Shown here piece after piece: positions 8,924 through 17,137 of a stretch of DNA of 64,000 nucleotides. Numbering within the stretch: position 1 is the first letter of the stretch; every line of letters starts with the position of its first letter. The notes beneath the pieces were generated by a model. That model was not told the origin of the DNA. It worked only from the letters and a program-made list of their open reading frames with translations, and searched no databases. The stretch is from the NCBI GenBank assembly GCA_937899895.1, contig CALBQR010000002.1, forward strand, positions 7,961-71,960, given 5' to 3'. Source of the DNA: an uncultured Alistipes sp. GTDB taxonomy: Bacteria; Bacteroidota; Bacteroidia; Bacteroidales; Rikenellaceae. Made by a program: the position numbers and the translations under genes.

Positions 8924-8931
8924 CAAATTTA
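8924..8931 (-). promoter_or_regulatory. Putative -7 box of argS
   Basis: TAAATTTG on the minus strand, 33 bases before the argS start. The nearest TTG upstream is only 15 bases away, so only the -7 element is well supported. Confidence 0.45.
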
Positions 8932-9026
8932 CGCAAAATTCGTGAACAACGGTAATTTTTCGACAGATAAGCTAAAATAATTCGCAATTCATTAGCGATT
9001 TATATAAATCGAGCCTGCCATAAAAC

Positions 9027-9061
9027 AAAAAGCCGCGCTCCATTTCGGAACGCGACCTTTT
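9027..9061 (-). terminator. Terminator after GH9/deacetylase locus
   Basis: GC-rich hairpin (about 14 bp with G-U pairs, 5-base loop) followed on the minus strand by TTTTTGTTTT. Together with 9062-9088 it forms a cassette that recurs after the butyrate kinase gene. Confidence 0.75.
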
Positions 9062-9067
9062 GCGAAA

Positions 9068-9088
9068 ATTCACTAAATAATTGTGAAT
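9068..9088. repeat. Copy 1 of a 21-bp terminator-associated repeat
   Basis: A 21-bp sequence with 6-bp inverted ends (ATTCAC...GTGAAT). It is identical to 17113-17133 and in both places lies between a minus-strand stop codon and the terminator hairpin. Confidence 0.8.
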
Positions 9089-9096
9089 GCCTCTCG

Positions 9097-9786
9097 TTAC
9101 TCCTCCTTGAACGATCCGAACGAGTAGCCCAACTTTTTGAGTCGGCGGATCATTTTGTCGAGGTGGTTGTAAAGCTTGTCGGTGCGTTCGGGATCGGTAC
9201 CGGGGTGGATCAATATGATTGCACCATTCAATCCGTCGCGCTCCTCCTTTGCCCAAAATTTATCCAAAATAGCCTTCGACGAGCGATAATTCTTCATCGA
9301 AGGGGTAGTGTAATCGGCATTGGTGTAGGTGCCTTCACTCAAATTCACGGGCAATAATCCCATCTGCACTGCAACAGCATTCGATGCAGCCGTGTAGTGC
9401 TCGTAGGGCGGAATAAAGGCGCGAATCTTTTCGACATCAACGCCCATTGCCGCCAACTCGGCCATATTAGCATCGAGATCCACGCGTACCTCTTCGGGTG
9501 TTACGAGCGGGGTGCGCTCGGCATTCCAATCGGCATAGAGCAGATGTTTGTCCGAATGGGGCGCGATGTAGTGGCCGGCGTCGATGATAGCCTGCACCTT
9601 ATCGCGATTTACACGTACGCAGTTACCCGTTACAAACCACGAGCCCTCGATATTGTGCTTTGCGAGTGTTGCCAACACCGTCGGCACACCCTCAAAGTTT
9701 ATATCTCCCGTGAAACAGAGGTAGATACGTTTCTCTTCGGGGTTCATTCGACGCACAGCTCCATAGGCATCGACCTGTGCCCCCAC
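9097..9786 (-). CDS. Polysaccharide deacetylase, likely the severed C-terminal half of the GH9 protein
   Basis: A 229-residue NodB-type (CE4) domain with most of the family motifs: CFTGD at the first motif, HSDKH as the H-S-x-x-H zinc site, PPYEHY, and LIHPGTD near the end. It removes acyl groups from a polysaccharide, probably outside the cytoplasm. It has no signal peptide, and the only ATG is weakly placed. The frame is open upstream to the A9 run at 9799-9807, and adding one base there joins it to the GH9 frame (GNGVKKK-VDKFVGAQVDAYG). I therefore read it as part of a single ~825-residue two-domain enzyme, split by a sequencing error or a true frameshift. Confidence 0.8.
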   Translation of the reverse strand: MGAQVDAYGAVRRMNPEEKRIYLCFTGDINFEGVPTVLATLAKHNIEGSWFVTGNCVRVNRDKVQAIIDAGHYIAPHSDKHLLYADWNAERTPLVTPEEVRVDLDANMAELAAMGVDVEKIRAFIPPYEHYTAASNAVAVQMGLLPVNLSEGTYTNADYTTPSMKNYRSSKAILDKFWAKEERDGLNGAIILIHPGTDPERTDKLYNHLDKMIRRLKKLGYSFGSFKEE

Positions 9787-9794
9787 GAATTTAT

Positions 9795-11582
9795 CTACTT
9801 TTTTTTTACACCGTTACCGAGTGCGCTGAGAGTCGAAAGGTAGTAGGTCATTGAGGCTGTGCCATCCATTGTTGGCTCATTGGTCGAGTAGTCGCCATAG
9901 TAGTCGTGATAGACAGCAATGCCGTTCTGGAAGGGTTTCAGCGGGTCGTCGTCGCCCTGCGAAACACCAATCATACCGTCGTTGATAGTCTTGTAGAGAG
10001 GACCATCAACCAGACCACCGTAAATCGAGCCATTGCGAGTCTTCAAGAAGATCGCGTGAGGATCGGTCGGTGTATCAACGCCTTCGGGATACTCGCAGAT
10101 CATAGTTGTACCCCACGGGTTGCAACCGAAGATCCAGTCGAGCAGAGCAGCCTCCATTTCGAGGTACTTCTCGTCGCCCGTCAGCTCGTGGTAAAGACGC
10201 AGTTGGGTCAGTGCAGCGAAGTTGAAGTTGTTCGAGCACCAGTGGAAAGGAACACCGTGATAGAAGGGATCCTCGCCTGCACGCTTCTCGATGTGCATCA
10301 AGCCCTCGCCCATATAACTCTCATATTTTGCTCTCTGTGCATCGCTGCCCTCCTTTGCGATTAAGTAGTGGCCGAGATTTACGAAGGGATACCACTGATA
10401 GTGGCGAGCCTTGCCGGTCTCCATCCACGGAGTGATAGGCTCCAATTCGCCCCAATAGTCGGCGCGTTTAAGCCAATACTCATTGTCGGGCTCCATCATA
10501 TGCAACGCGATTGCCGCCAGCTCCATATCGTCAATCCAGTTAGCCTCCTCGTAGAAATAGGGCTCCTTGTAGCATACGCCGTGGAAAGCACCCGGTTTAG
10601 CCTCTGCAAATGCCATTGCATCAACGGCCTTCTTCTTCATACTCTCGGCAAACGCGGGATCGAACTTCTCGAACAGCACCGAACCCAATGCAAATGCTGA
10701 TGCATACTTGGCAGCAGCCGATGCGACACCGGTGTTGCGGTTCTTGTACTTTCCGATACCCTGAATATCGCCCGTAATGAAATATACGGGACGGCCCTTG
10801 CCGGGCCCCCAGCCATAATCTACCGTATCGGTATGCGGCTCTCGGATACCTGTGTGATCGCGGTCGTCAGCAATCTGGTTGAACATAAATGCCGAGTCGG
10901 GATTCATTCGCTTCATCCACTCCAAACCCCAACGAGCCTCGTCAAGAATGTCGGGCACGCCGTTCTTGCCCTTGTTGCCTGCTGCGTCGAACTTGTCAGT
11001 AAATTGATCGGGGTTTTTGTAGTATGCAAACATCATTTGGAACGTGGCATTTGCCGAAGTCATCAAATATTGCAGCTGATCGGTAGCATCGTGCCAACCG
11101 CCACGAACGTCGATATACTCGCCCGAACGTGTGGGGTGATCAACGATGTAGCCATCGTGCTGGTGGCACTCCTTGCCCGTGTAGGGGTTATAGCCGCAAC
11201 GCTGCTGACGCATATAGTAGAGCGGCATATTGCCTGCGTCGGCATAGATGTCGTTACCGATGCGGAAGTTCTCCGAGCGGGTGTCGCCGATTTTGATGTA
11301 GTAAGCACCCTCTTTGGTCAGCTCGCTGAATGGCAGACGGTATGCGCTCTTCATCGCCCAAATCGAAGCATCTTTTGCAACCGCTTTACCCGTAAAAACA
11401 ACCTTGCCACTACGCGCCTCGCAGACGTCGAAAGTTTTAACCTCGGTCGGCGTATCGGCAATCACAACCGCCACTTTGGGCAGCGTATTTACATAGCCGA
11501 TCAAGTTGGTGCGAATCCAACTCTTTGCCGAGACCGATGCTGCGGCGAGCAGTGCAACGGTTAAAATAGCTAATTTTTTCAT
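9795..11582 (-). CDS. Glycoside hydrolase family 9 enzyme with CelD_N Ig-like domain
   Basis: A 595-residue secreted enzyme: signal peptide (cleavage near VSAKS), an N-terminal Ig-like CelD_N domain (RTNLIGYVNTLPKVAVV), then a GH9 (alpha/alpha)6 barrel. The catalytic-base region GGWHDATDQ is at about residue 160, and the acid Glu lies in TNEPTMDGTA about 30 residues from the end, so the GH9 domain is complete. Family members cut beta-1,4-glucans or related beta-glycans. The frame stops at KKK-stop inside an A9 tract, directly before the deacetylase frame. It follows namZ, with a hairpin between them. Confidence 0.88.
   Translation of the reverse strand: MKKLAILTVALLAAASVSAKSWIRTNLIGYVNTLPKVAVVIADTPTEVKTFDVCEARSGKVVFTGKAVAKDASIWAMKSAYRLPFSELTKEGAYYIKIGDTRSENFRIGNDIYADAGNMPLYYMRQQRCGYNPYTGKECHQHDGYIVDHPTRSGEYIDVRGGWHDATDQLQYLMTSANATFQMMFAYYKNPDQFTDKFDAAGNKGKNGVPDILDEARWGLEWMKRMNPDSAFMFNQIADDRDHTGIREPHTDTVDYGWGPGKGRPVYFITGDIQGIGKYKNRNTGVASAAAKYASAFALGSVLFEKFDPAFAESMKKKAVDAMAFAEAKPGAFHGVCYKEPYFYEEANWIDDMELAAIALHMMEPDNEYWLKRADYWGELEPITPWMETGKARHYQWYPFVNLGHYLIAKEGSDAQRAKYESYMGEGLMHIEKRAGEDPFYHGVPFHWCSNNFNFAALTQLRLYHELTGDEKYLEMEAALLDWIFGCNPWGTTMICEYPEGVDTPTDPHAIFLKTRNGSIYGGLVDGPLYKTINDGMIGVSQGDDDPLKPFQNGIAVYHDYYGDYSTNEPTMDGTASMTYYLSTLSALGNGVKKK
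9799..9807 (-). other. A9 homopolymer at the GH9/deacetylase frame break
   Basis: Nine T on the plus strand (nine A in the coding strand). Reading through with ten A, or seven, joins the GH9 and deacetylase frames without a stop. Confidence 0.85.
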
Positions 11583-11597
11583 AGTAGTTTTAAGTGT

Positions 11598-11654
11598 AAA
11601 AATCGACGGACATTGCGCTCTTCGAGACGAGTCTCTGCACGTTGTCCGTCGATT
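11598..11654 (-). terminator. Hairpin between namZ and the GH9 gene (terminator or attenuator)
   Basis: A 12-bp perfect stem (AATCGACGGACA / TGTCCGTCGATT) enclosing a smaller GAGAC/GTCTC hairpin, followed on the minus strand by five T. It ends only about 15 bases before the GH9 start codon. Confidence 0.7.
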
Positions 11655-11670
11655 ATTGGTTGTGCTCTAA

Positions 11671-12897
11671 TTATTTGTAAAGCAGATACTTGTTAATCTT
11701 CTTCTTGAAGGCTGCGATATCGCCGTTCCAAATCGGGAGGATATCCTCTACCAACCAACGCTCGCAGAACTTGGCGCGCACGTCGCCACGACCGCAAACC
11801 TTGTCGAACATATTCAGGCGCGACTTGGTCGTCTCGGCAAATACGTCGTGTTCGGGCCACAACTTGTGAGCCTCCTGCAAGAAGTAGAACTGCAAGAGAG
11901 TCAGCGGAGCATTTACGGGGTCGATGATGTGGATCTGCACGCCGCGCAGATTCTTGCCCTGCTGTGCGCCATAGTAAGGCTTGTAATAAATGGGGCGGAA
12001 AACAACACCCTTCAAACCGATCTTATTCAGATTCTCGGCCAGCAATTCGGGTTTGTCGATCCACTCGGCAGCCAACAACTCGAAGGGCAGTGTGTAACCA
12101 ACACCGATGTTGAGCGAATAGAGCTCACCGGCGATACCGGTAGCAGGGTAGAACAGGCAGCTCAACGCCTGCGGAACGTGGGGCGACGAGAGTACCCAGG
12201 GCAGACCTGTGTCCTCGAACGACATATTACGCTTCCAACCCTTCATCTTTACGACGGTCAGTTTGCAAGGCTTCTCCAAGTAGTTCTCGTTGAGGAACTG
12301 TGCCAACTCACCCGAAGTCATACCGTGAACGTAAGGAATAGGGAACTGGCTAACGAACGAGTAGTAGCCATCTTGTACCAAGCAACCCTCCATACGAACG
12401 CCACCCAGCGGGTTGGGGCGATCGAGGATAACCATTTCGAGGTCGTTCTCGGCAGCTGCCTCCATAGCCTTCCCCATAGTTGAGATAAAGGTATAAGAGC
12501 GCGAACCGATGTCCTGAATATCATAAACGATAGCGTCAAGACCCTTCAACATTTCGGGGGTCGGCTTTGTGGTACGGCCATAGATACTATACACCTGTAC
12601 GCCCGTAGTTGCATCTACATAATCCTCAACCTTTGCACCTGCGGTGATGTCGCCGCGTACGCCGTGTTCGGGGCTATACAGAGCCTTCAACTCTACGCCT
12701 TCGGCCTCGTTGAGAATGTCGATAGTCGATTTGAGGTTGCGATCAACGCCCGTAGGGTTGGTAATCAGACCTACTTTCTTGCCTTTGAGCTGCGCAAAAC
12801 CGTTGTCGCGCAAAACCTCAATACCGGTTTTAACCTGGGCGGTAGCCGTTGTCGCCACAGCCACAGCCAGAGTCAGAATAATTGATTTGAGTTTCAT
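11671..12897 (-). CDS. namZ: DUF1343 exo-beta-N-acetylmuramidase, NamZ-type (GH171)
   Basis: A 408-residue exported protein (signal peptide, cleavage near TATAQ) that matches DUF1343/YbbC over its length. Key stretches are KKVGLITNPTGVDR, YSPEHGVRGD, YDIQDIGSRSYTF and LDRPNPLGG. Characterised members (Bacillus subtilis YbbC/NamZ, Tannerella forsythia NamZ) release terminal MurNAc from peptidoglycan chains. The neighbouring NagX-like acetyltransferase and AmiE-like hydrolase support a role in muropeptide salvage. A TATATTTG box lies at 12950-12957 on the minus strand, with no clear -33 element. Confidence 0.87.
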   Translation of the reverse strand: MKLKSIILTLAVAVATTATAQVKTGIEVLRDNGFAQLKGKKVGLITNPTGVDRNLKSTIDILNEAEGVELKALYSPEHGVRGDITAGAKVEDYVDATTGVQVYSIYGRTTKPTPEMLKGLDAIVYDIQDIGSRSYTFISTMGKAMEAAAENDLEMVILDRPNPLGGVRMEGCLVQDGYYSFVSQFPIPYVHGMTSGELAQFLNENYLEKPCKLTVVKMKGWKRNMSFEDTGLPWVLSSPHVPQALSCLFYPATGIAGELYSLNIGVGYTLPFELLAAEWIDKPELLAENLNKIGLKGVVFRPIYYKPYYGAQQGKNLRGVQIHIIDPVNAPLTLLQFYFLQEAHKLWPEHDVFAETTKSRLNMFDKVCGRGDVRAKFCERWLVEDILPIWNGDIAAFKKKINKYLLYK

Positions 12898-13070
12898 TGA
12901 AAAAATTGTTATAGGTTAATATTCGTGTTTACTCAATTCGCGGAGCATACAAATATAGCCCTTTTTTACGAAATTATGCGAAAATAGGCTCTAAATATTT
13001 CGGATAAGCGTAAAATTTACTAATTTTACATTCCGAAATTTGTGCAAATTTAGCGTTAAAAACTTTCTAT

Positions 13071-14423
13071 ATGACACAAACTCAACAATTCAAACGATTC
13101 CTTTCGCTTGACATCCTGCGCGGTCTGACCGTTGCAAGTATGATCACGGTGAATAATCCCGGTAGCTGGGGCGAGCCTGCGTTTGCTCCTCTGCGCCACG
13201 CAGCGTGGGACGGCTGCACCCCGACCGACCTGGTCTTTCCTTTCTTCCTGTTCTGCGTTGGTGCGTCGATCTGGTTTGCTTATCGTAAGTCGAACCACGA
13301 GCTGACAGGCCCCGCTGTTACAAAGATTCTCAAACGAGGTCTGTTGATCTTCCTCGTTGGCCATTTGGTGGGTTATTATCCATTCTATCGCTTTGGCGAG
13401 ATCGCTCCCGAACAGTCGTGGCTCGGTTGTCTGTGCTCGATTATTCAGATTATAGGTTTGGGATTGAGCATCGGCTCGATGGTGTGGTTCTCTAATCAGA
13501 AAGAGAGCGATAAACTTGACCCTGATTACAAACGTCGTCGCGTATGGGCTTGGACTCTGCTCGGAGTGGGTCTGCTGTTGGCTATCGTTCCATTCCCGTT
13601 ACTGCTTGGCACCCCGCTTAAATCGTTGGCAAAATGGCGTATTCTGGGTGTCTTCCCGCGTATCGCAATCTGCTTTACGGTGGGCGCATTGGTAGCTTTG
13701 TGGCTCAAAACCTATAAGCGTATCTCGATTGCGTTGGTGTTGATTTTGGCGGTTTATTGGATTGTGTCGGCTCTCTTTGGCGACTTCACGCTCGAAGGCA
13801 ACCTTGCTCGTACGATCGACTTGGCTGTTTTGGGCGATGCTCATATGTATCACGGTGAGGGTATTGCATTCGATCCCGAAGGCTTGTGGAGTACTCTGCC
13901 CGCTGTTGGCACCGTTCTGCTCGGTTATATGTCGGGTAAGTTGATGGGCGAGAGCACCGAGGATGTTAAGCGCAATATCATCACTCTGGCAGCTGTCGGC
14001 GGTCTGCTTATCACTTTGGGCTTGATTATGAATCCCTACTTCCCGATCAATAAGAAACTTTGGTCGAGCAGCTACGTGCTCTATGCCGGCGGTTTGGCTA
14101 TGCAGGTTTGGGCTCTGTTTGCATTTTTGATTGATGTTCGCAAGAAGACCAAATGGACAACCTTCTTCGCTGTATTCGGCACCAATGCTCTGTTCACCTA
14201 CTGCCTTTCGACCTTCTTTGTTAAGGTTTGGGGTCAGTCTTGGTTTAAGGTGGCTATTGCCGGAGGCGAGCGCAAGGTAACCGTATTCTCGGCTTGGTTC
14301 ACAACCTTGAAAGAGGTTATGCCCGTTGAGTTGGCATCGTTCTTATGTGCGCTGTCGCTGGTGGCACTGTGCTGGTTGGTAGCTCTGCCGCTCTACAAAC
14401 GTAAAATCTATATTAAATTGTAA
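13071..14423 (+). CDS. NagX/HGSNAT-like membrane acyltransferase (DUF5009 family)
   Basis: A 450-residue integral membrane protein with about ten hydrophobic segments. The N-terminus FLSLDILRGLTVASMITVNN and the RHAAWDGCTPTDLVFPFFLF segment match heparan-alpha-glucosaminide N-acetyltransferase relatives; the His of RHAAWDG aligns with the catalytic His of that family. Such proteins transfer acetyl groups from cytosolic acetyl-CoA to a sugar amine across the membrane. Its place between namZ and the AmiE-like gene suggests glucosamine or muropeptide metabolism, by inference. It ends 7 bases before the next gene, so the two are co-transcribed. Confidence 0.82.
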   Translation: MTQTQQFKRFLSLDILRGLTVASMITVNNPGSWGEPAFAPLRHAAWDGCTPTDLVFPFFLFCVGASIWFAYRKSNHELTGPAVTKILKRGLLIFLVGHLVGYYPFYRFGEIAPEQSWLGCLCSIIQIIGLGLSIGSMVWFSNQKESDKLDPDYKRRRVWAWTLLGVGLLLAIVPFPLLLGTPLKSLAKWRILGVFPRIAICFTVGALVALWLKTYKRISIALVLILAVYWIVSALFGDFTLEGNLARTIDLAVLGDAHMYHGEGIAFDPEGLWSTLPAVGTVLLGYMSGKLMGESTEDVKRNIITLAAVGGLLITLGLIMNPYFPINKKLWSSSYVLYAGGLAMQVWALFAFLIDVRKKTKWTTFFAVFGTNALFTYCLSTFFVKVWGQSWFKVAIAGGERKVTVFSAWFTTLKEVMPVELASFLCALSLVALCWLVALPLYKRKIYIKL

Positions 14424-14430
14424 TAGCAAT

Positions 14431-15732
14431 ATGAAAAGAATTCTTTTACTCGTTGTTGCACTTGCCGCTGCCGTTTCGGTGTCGGCCAAGAGCGATACAT
14501 TGAGCTATGCCTCGGCTGAGAGCGTAGGTATGGACGGCAAGTATCTTTCGACCACGATCGACTCGTTGGTTGAGTATGCAATGTCGCAGCACGCCTTCCC
14601 CGGTTGCCAGATTTTGGTAGCTCGCCACGGCAAGATTGTGCATCACAAGAGCTACGGTCATCACACCTATCGTCGTTATCGCGCGGTTGAGAATGACCAT
14701 ATTTTCGACCTCGCATCGTGCTCGAAGGTTATGGGTGCAACGATCGCAATGATGAAGTTGGTCGAGGATGGTCTGATTAGTCTTGATGAGCCCTTCTCGA
14801 AGTCGTTCCCCTATTTTGTGGGTAGCAATAAGGAGGACGTAACTCTGCGTGAGTTCTTGGCTCATCAGGGCGGTTTGGTGCCTTCGGTCAATGTCTATCG
14901 AATTATGTACGATGAGCAGGGTCGTCTGCGTGAGGGCCTGTTTAGCTACACTCCGAGCGAGGAGTATCCGATTGAGGTCTATAAGAATATGTGGGCTCGC
15001 AAGGATATGCGCGAGATCGTCTATAAGGCTGTGGCCGATACGCCGCTCGGCCCGAAGAAGTTCCGCTACTCGTGTATGTCGTTCTTGTGCTACCCCTATG
15101 TGGTTGAGTCGCTGACGGGTAAGGGCTTCGAGGAGTTCCTGCGTGATACCTATTACGAGCCTCTGGGTGCTGACGCTATTATGCTCAATCCTGCACACAA
15201 ATACCCCAAGAATAAGATCCTTCCGACCGAGGTTGATACCGTATATCGTAACGACCTTGTTCACGGTTACGTGCACGATGAGTCGGCTGCGATGTTGGGT
15301 GGTGTGTCGGGTAATGCGGGTGTTTTCGCCAATACTGAAAGTATGGCAAAGGTGCTCCAAATGTTGCTCAATGGTGGTACGTACGGTGGCAAGCGCTACT
15401 TGAAGCGTAAGACCATCGAGGAGTGGACTTCGTGCCAGTATCCCGATAATCGCAATCGTCGCGGTTTGGGTTTTGACCGCCCGATTTTCAGCAACTCGCC
15501 TTCGCTGTCGTTCGATGACGCTTATCCCGCACCGTCGGCAACGCAGCAGAGCTTTGGCCACTATGGTTTTACGGGTACGATGTTCTGGGTTGATCCCGCC
15601 GAGGATATTATCTATATCTTCCTGACCAACCGCGTCTATCCCAATCGTTCGATCGACGCGCTGGGTCGCGAGAGCACCCGTACCAAGTGCCAGGAGGCAG
15701 TCTATGAGGCAATTCGTCGCTTCGAGAAGTAG
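14431..15732 (+). CDS. Serine beta-lactamase-fold hydrolase, AmiE-like
   Basis: A 433-residue exported protein (signal peptide MKRILLLVVALAAAVSVSA) of the beta-lactamase/transpeptidase-like class C family. The catalytic S-x-x-K is SCSK in FDLASCSKVMG; a second motif is YSC at the usual Y-x-[NS] place, and the third is GHYGFTGT. In B. subtilis the namZ (ybbC) neighbour amiE (ybbE) belongs to this fold and cleaves the MurNAc-L-Ala amide. The pairing with namZ here suggests the same, but an esterase role is also possible from sequence alone. Confidence 0.8.
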   Translation: MKRILLLVVALAAAVSVSAKSDTLSYASAESVGMDGKYLSTTIDSLVEYAMSQHAFPGCQILVARHGKIVHHKSYGHHTYRRYRAVENDHIFDLASCSKVMGATIAMMKLVEDGLISLDEPFSKSFPYFVGSNKEDVTLREFLAHQGGLVPSVNVYRIMYDEQGRLREGLFSYTPSEEYPIEVYKNMWARKDMREIVYKAVADTPLGPKKFRYSCMSFLCYPYVVESLTGKGFEEFLRDTYYEPLGADAIMLNPAHKYPKNKILPTEVDTVYRNDLVHGYVHDESAAMLGGVSGNAGVFANTESMAKVLQMLLNGGTYGGKRYLKRKTIEEWTSCQYPDNRNRRGLGFDRPIFSNSPSLSFDDAYPAPSATQQSFGHYGFTGTMFWVDPAEDIIYIFLTNRVYPNRSIDALGRESTRTKCQEAVYEAIRRFEK

Positions 15733-15756
15733 CCTTTAAGCCGTTTCGAAATTGAG

Positions 15757-15787
15757 CCGCTCGACACCAAAGTCGAGCGGTTTTTTT
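15757..15787 (+). terminator. Terminator of the acyltransferase/AmiE-like operon
   Basis: Perfect 9-bp stem CCGCTCGAC / GTCGAGCGG with a 6-base loop, then seven T. Confidence 0.9.
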
Positions 15788-15830
15788 GTTATTCAAGATT
15801 CAAAATTATTTCCGTTGCTTACACTTTGGC

Positions 15831-15881
15831 TCATCATTGGCGGGTGGGGGGCTCGGCTAAAAGCCGACCCGCCAATGATGA
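15831..15881. repeat. Compound inverted repeat
   Basis: Perfect 15-bp arms (15831-15845 and 15867-15881) enclose a second hairpin (CGGCT-AAA-AGCCG, 15854-15866), leaving an 8-base G-rich bulge on one side only. It lies in a 307-base gap, after a terminator and before a promoter, so it belongs to no obvious transcript. Confidence 0.85.
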
Positions 15882-15970
15882 CGAAATCAACCTTTTCGAT
15901 GTTTAGCCCGTACATCTTGCCTTAAATGATATAAATTTGTCTACTATTGTGAAAAAAAGTATTCTATGTA

Positions 15971-16001
15971 TTGCATAGTATAAATGAGTTTCGTACCTTT
16001 G
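15971..16001 (+). promoter_or_regulatory. Promoter of the thioredoxin-like lipoprotein gene
   Basis: TTG (15971-15973), 20 bases, TACCTTTG (15994-16001): a full match to the Bacteroidetes consensus, 38 bases before the start codon. Confidence 0.85.
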
Positions 16002-16039
16002 CATTATGATAATTTAAAATTACTAAAACAAAGAAAACG

Positions 16040-17047
16040 ATGAAACGAATTACATTTATGGCATTAGCGGCATTGGTATTAGTGTCGTGTGCTGACCGAA
16101 ATTATTCGATTACAGCCGAATTCCCCATAAGCGCGGGACTGGATGGTCAAATGTTCCAATTGATTAATTATGATAATGATGAAGTGATCGATAGTGTTGT
16201 GGCGGTGAATAATCGAATTTGTTTCGAGGGTAAGGTTGTAAAACCATACGCAGCAGCCCTTAAAGCTCCGTCGGGTGGTCAGTTGCCATTTGTACTAGAA
16301 TCGGGTGTAATTATGATTGATCCGAAGGGTAATATTTCGGGCACGCCGAGTAATGATGCGTTGCGAGAGTTTAAGACCGAGATGAATGCGGTGAAATACG
16401 ATACCATATTAACACGCGCCGAGAAAGAGACGCTTATGACTAATATGCTCGATAGTACGTTCGAGGCTAACAAGGAAAATCTTGTGGGCTACTATGTGTT
16501 CTTGGATATTATGGAGCGGAAGAACAAAGTGGAACTTGATTCGCTGTTGAAAGTATTGCCAGCGATGTATTCAAATTCGATTCTTGTTACTGATCGTGTG
16601 AAATTTCTCGTGCAGTCGGAATTGACTGCCGAGGGACAACCATTTGTCGATTTTACGCTGATAACCGAAGATGGCACCGAGCAAAAGCTGTCGGATTATG
16701 TTGGGCACGGTGAGTATGTTTTGGTCGATTTTTGGGCGTCGTGGTGTGGTCCGTGCCGTCGTGAGATGCCGACGATCAAAGATATTTTCGCAAAGTATAA
16801 TGGTCAAGGCTTGAAGATTCTCGGCGTGGCTGTAAATGACGAGGTCGAAGATACTCAAAAGGCAATCGAGGATTTGGGAATAGAGTGGTCGGTAATCTCT
16901 GATGTTCAAGGCAAGACGTTGGACCTATATGGAATTTCGGGTATTCCTTATTTGATACTTTTTGCACCTGATGGAACTATTGTTTCGCGCGGAGCACGTG
17001 GCGAAGGTTTGAAGGCAGTTGTTGATGCGGCAATGAGCGAAAAGTAG
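16040..17047 (+). CDS. TlpA-like thiol-disulfide oxidoreductase lipoprotein with DUF4369 domain
   Basis: A 335-residue lipoprotein: signal peptide with lipobox LVLVSCAD (lipidated Cys at about residue 17), an N-terminal DUF4369-type beta domain (about 20-120), a helical linker, and a thioredoxin-like domain from about 205. The redox site is WCGPC (VDFWASWCGPCRREMPT) and the cis-Pro region is SGIPYLILF. It is expected to reduce or isomerise disulfides on the periplasmic side. It has its own promoter and terminator and stands alone. Such genes are common in Bacteroidetes and the partner protein is not evident. Confidence 0.9.
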   Translation: MKRITFMALAALVLVSCADRNYSITAEFPISAGLDGQMFQLINYDNDEVIDSVVAVNNRICFEGKVVKPYAAALKAPSGGQLPFVLESGVIMIDPKGNISGTPSNDALREFKTEMNAVKYDTILTRAEKETLMTNMLDSTFEANKENLVGYYVFLDIMERKNKVELDSLLKVLPAMYSNSILVTDRVKFLVQSELTAEGQPFVDFTLITEDGTEQKLSDYVGHGEYVLVDFWASWCGPCRREMPTIKDIFAKYNGQGLKILGVAVNDEVEDTQKAIEDLGIEWSVISDVQGKTLDLYGISGIPYLILFAPDGTIVSRGARGEGLKAVVDAAMSEK

Positions 17048-17061
17048 ATGATGTTTTAGTG

Positions 17062-17105
17062 AAAAAAGCAGGTCGCGCTCCACAACGGAGCGCGACCTGC
17101 TTTTT
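17062..17105. terminator. Bidirectional terminator after thioredoxin-like and butyrate kinase genes
   Basis: A perfect 14-bp stem (17068-17081 with 17087-17100) around a 5-base loop, flanked by A5 and T5 so that the pairing extends further. It serves the convergent genes on both sides. Confidence 0.92.
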
Positions 17106-17112
17106 GCGAAAA

Positions 17113-17133
17113 ATTCACTAAATAATTGTGAAT
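17113..17133. repeat. Copy 2 of the 21-bp terminator-associated repeat
   Basis: Identical to 9068-9088; the preceding TTTTGCGAAAA is also shared. It lies just after the butyrate kinase stop codon. Confidence 0.8.
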
Positions 17134-17137
17134 TACA

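Noticed and set aside
8972..9256. Short minus-strand open frame at the end of the deacetylase
   Set aside because: It overlaps the deacetylase in another frame and runs through its terminator; arginine-rich shadow composition.
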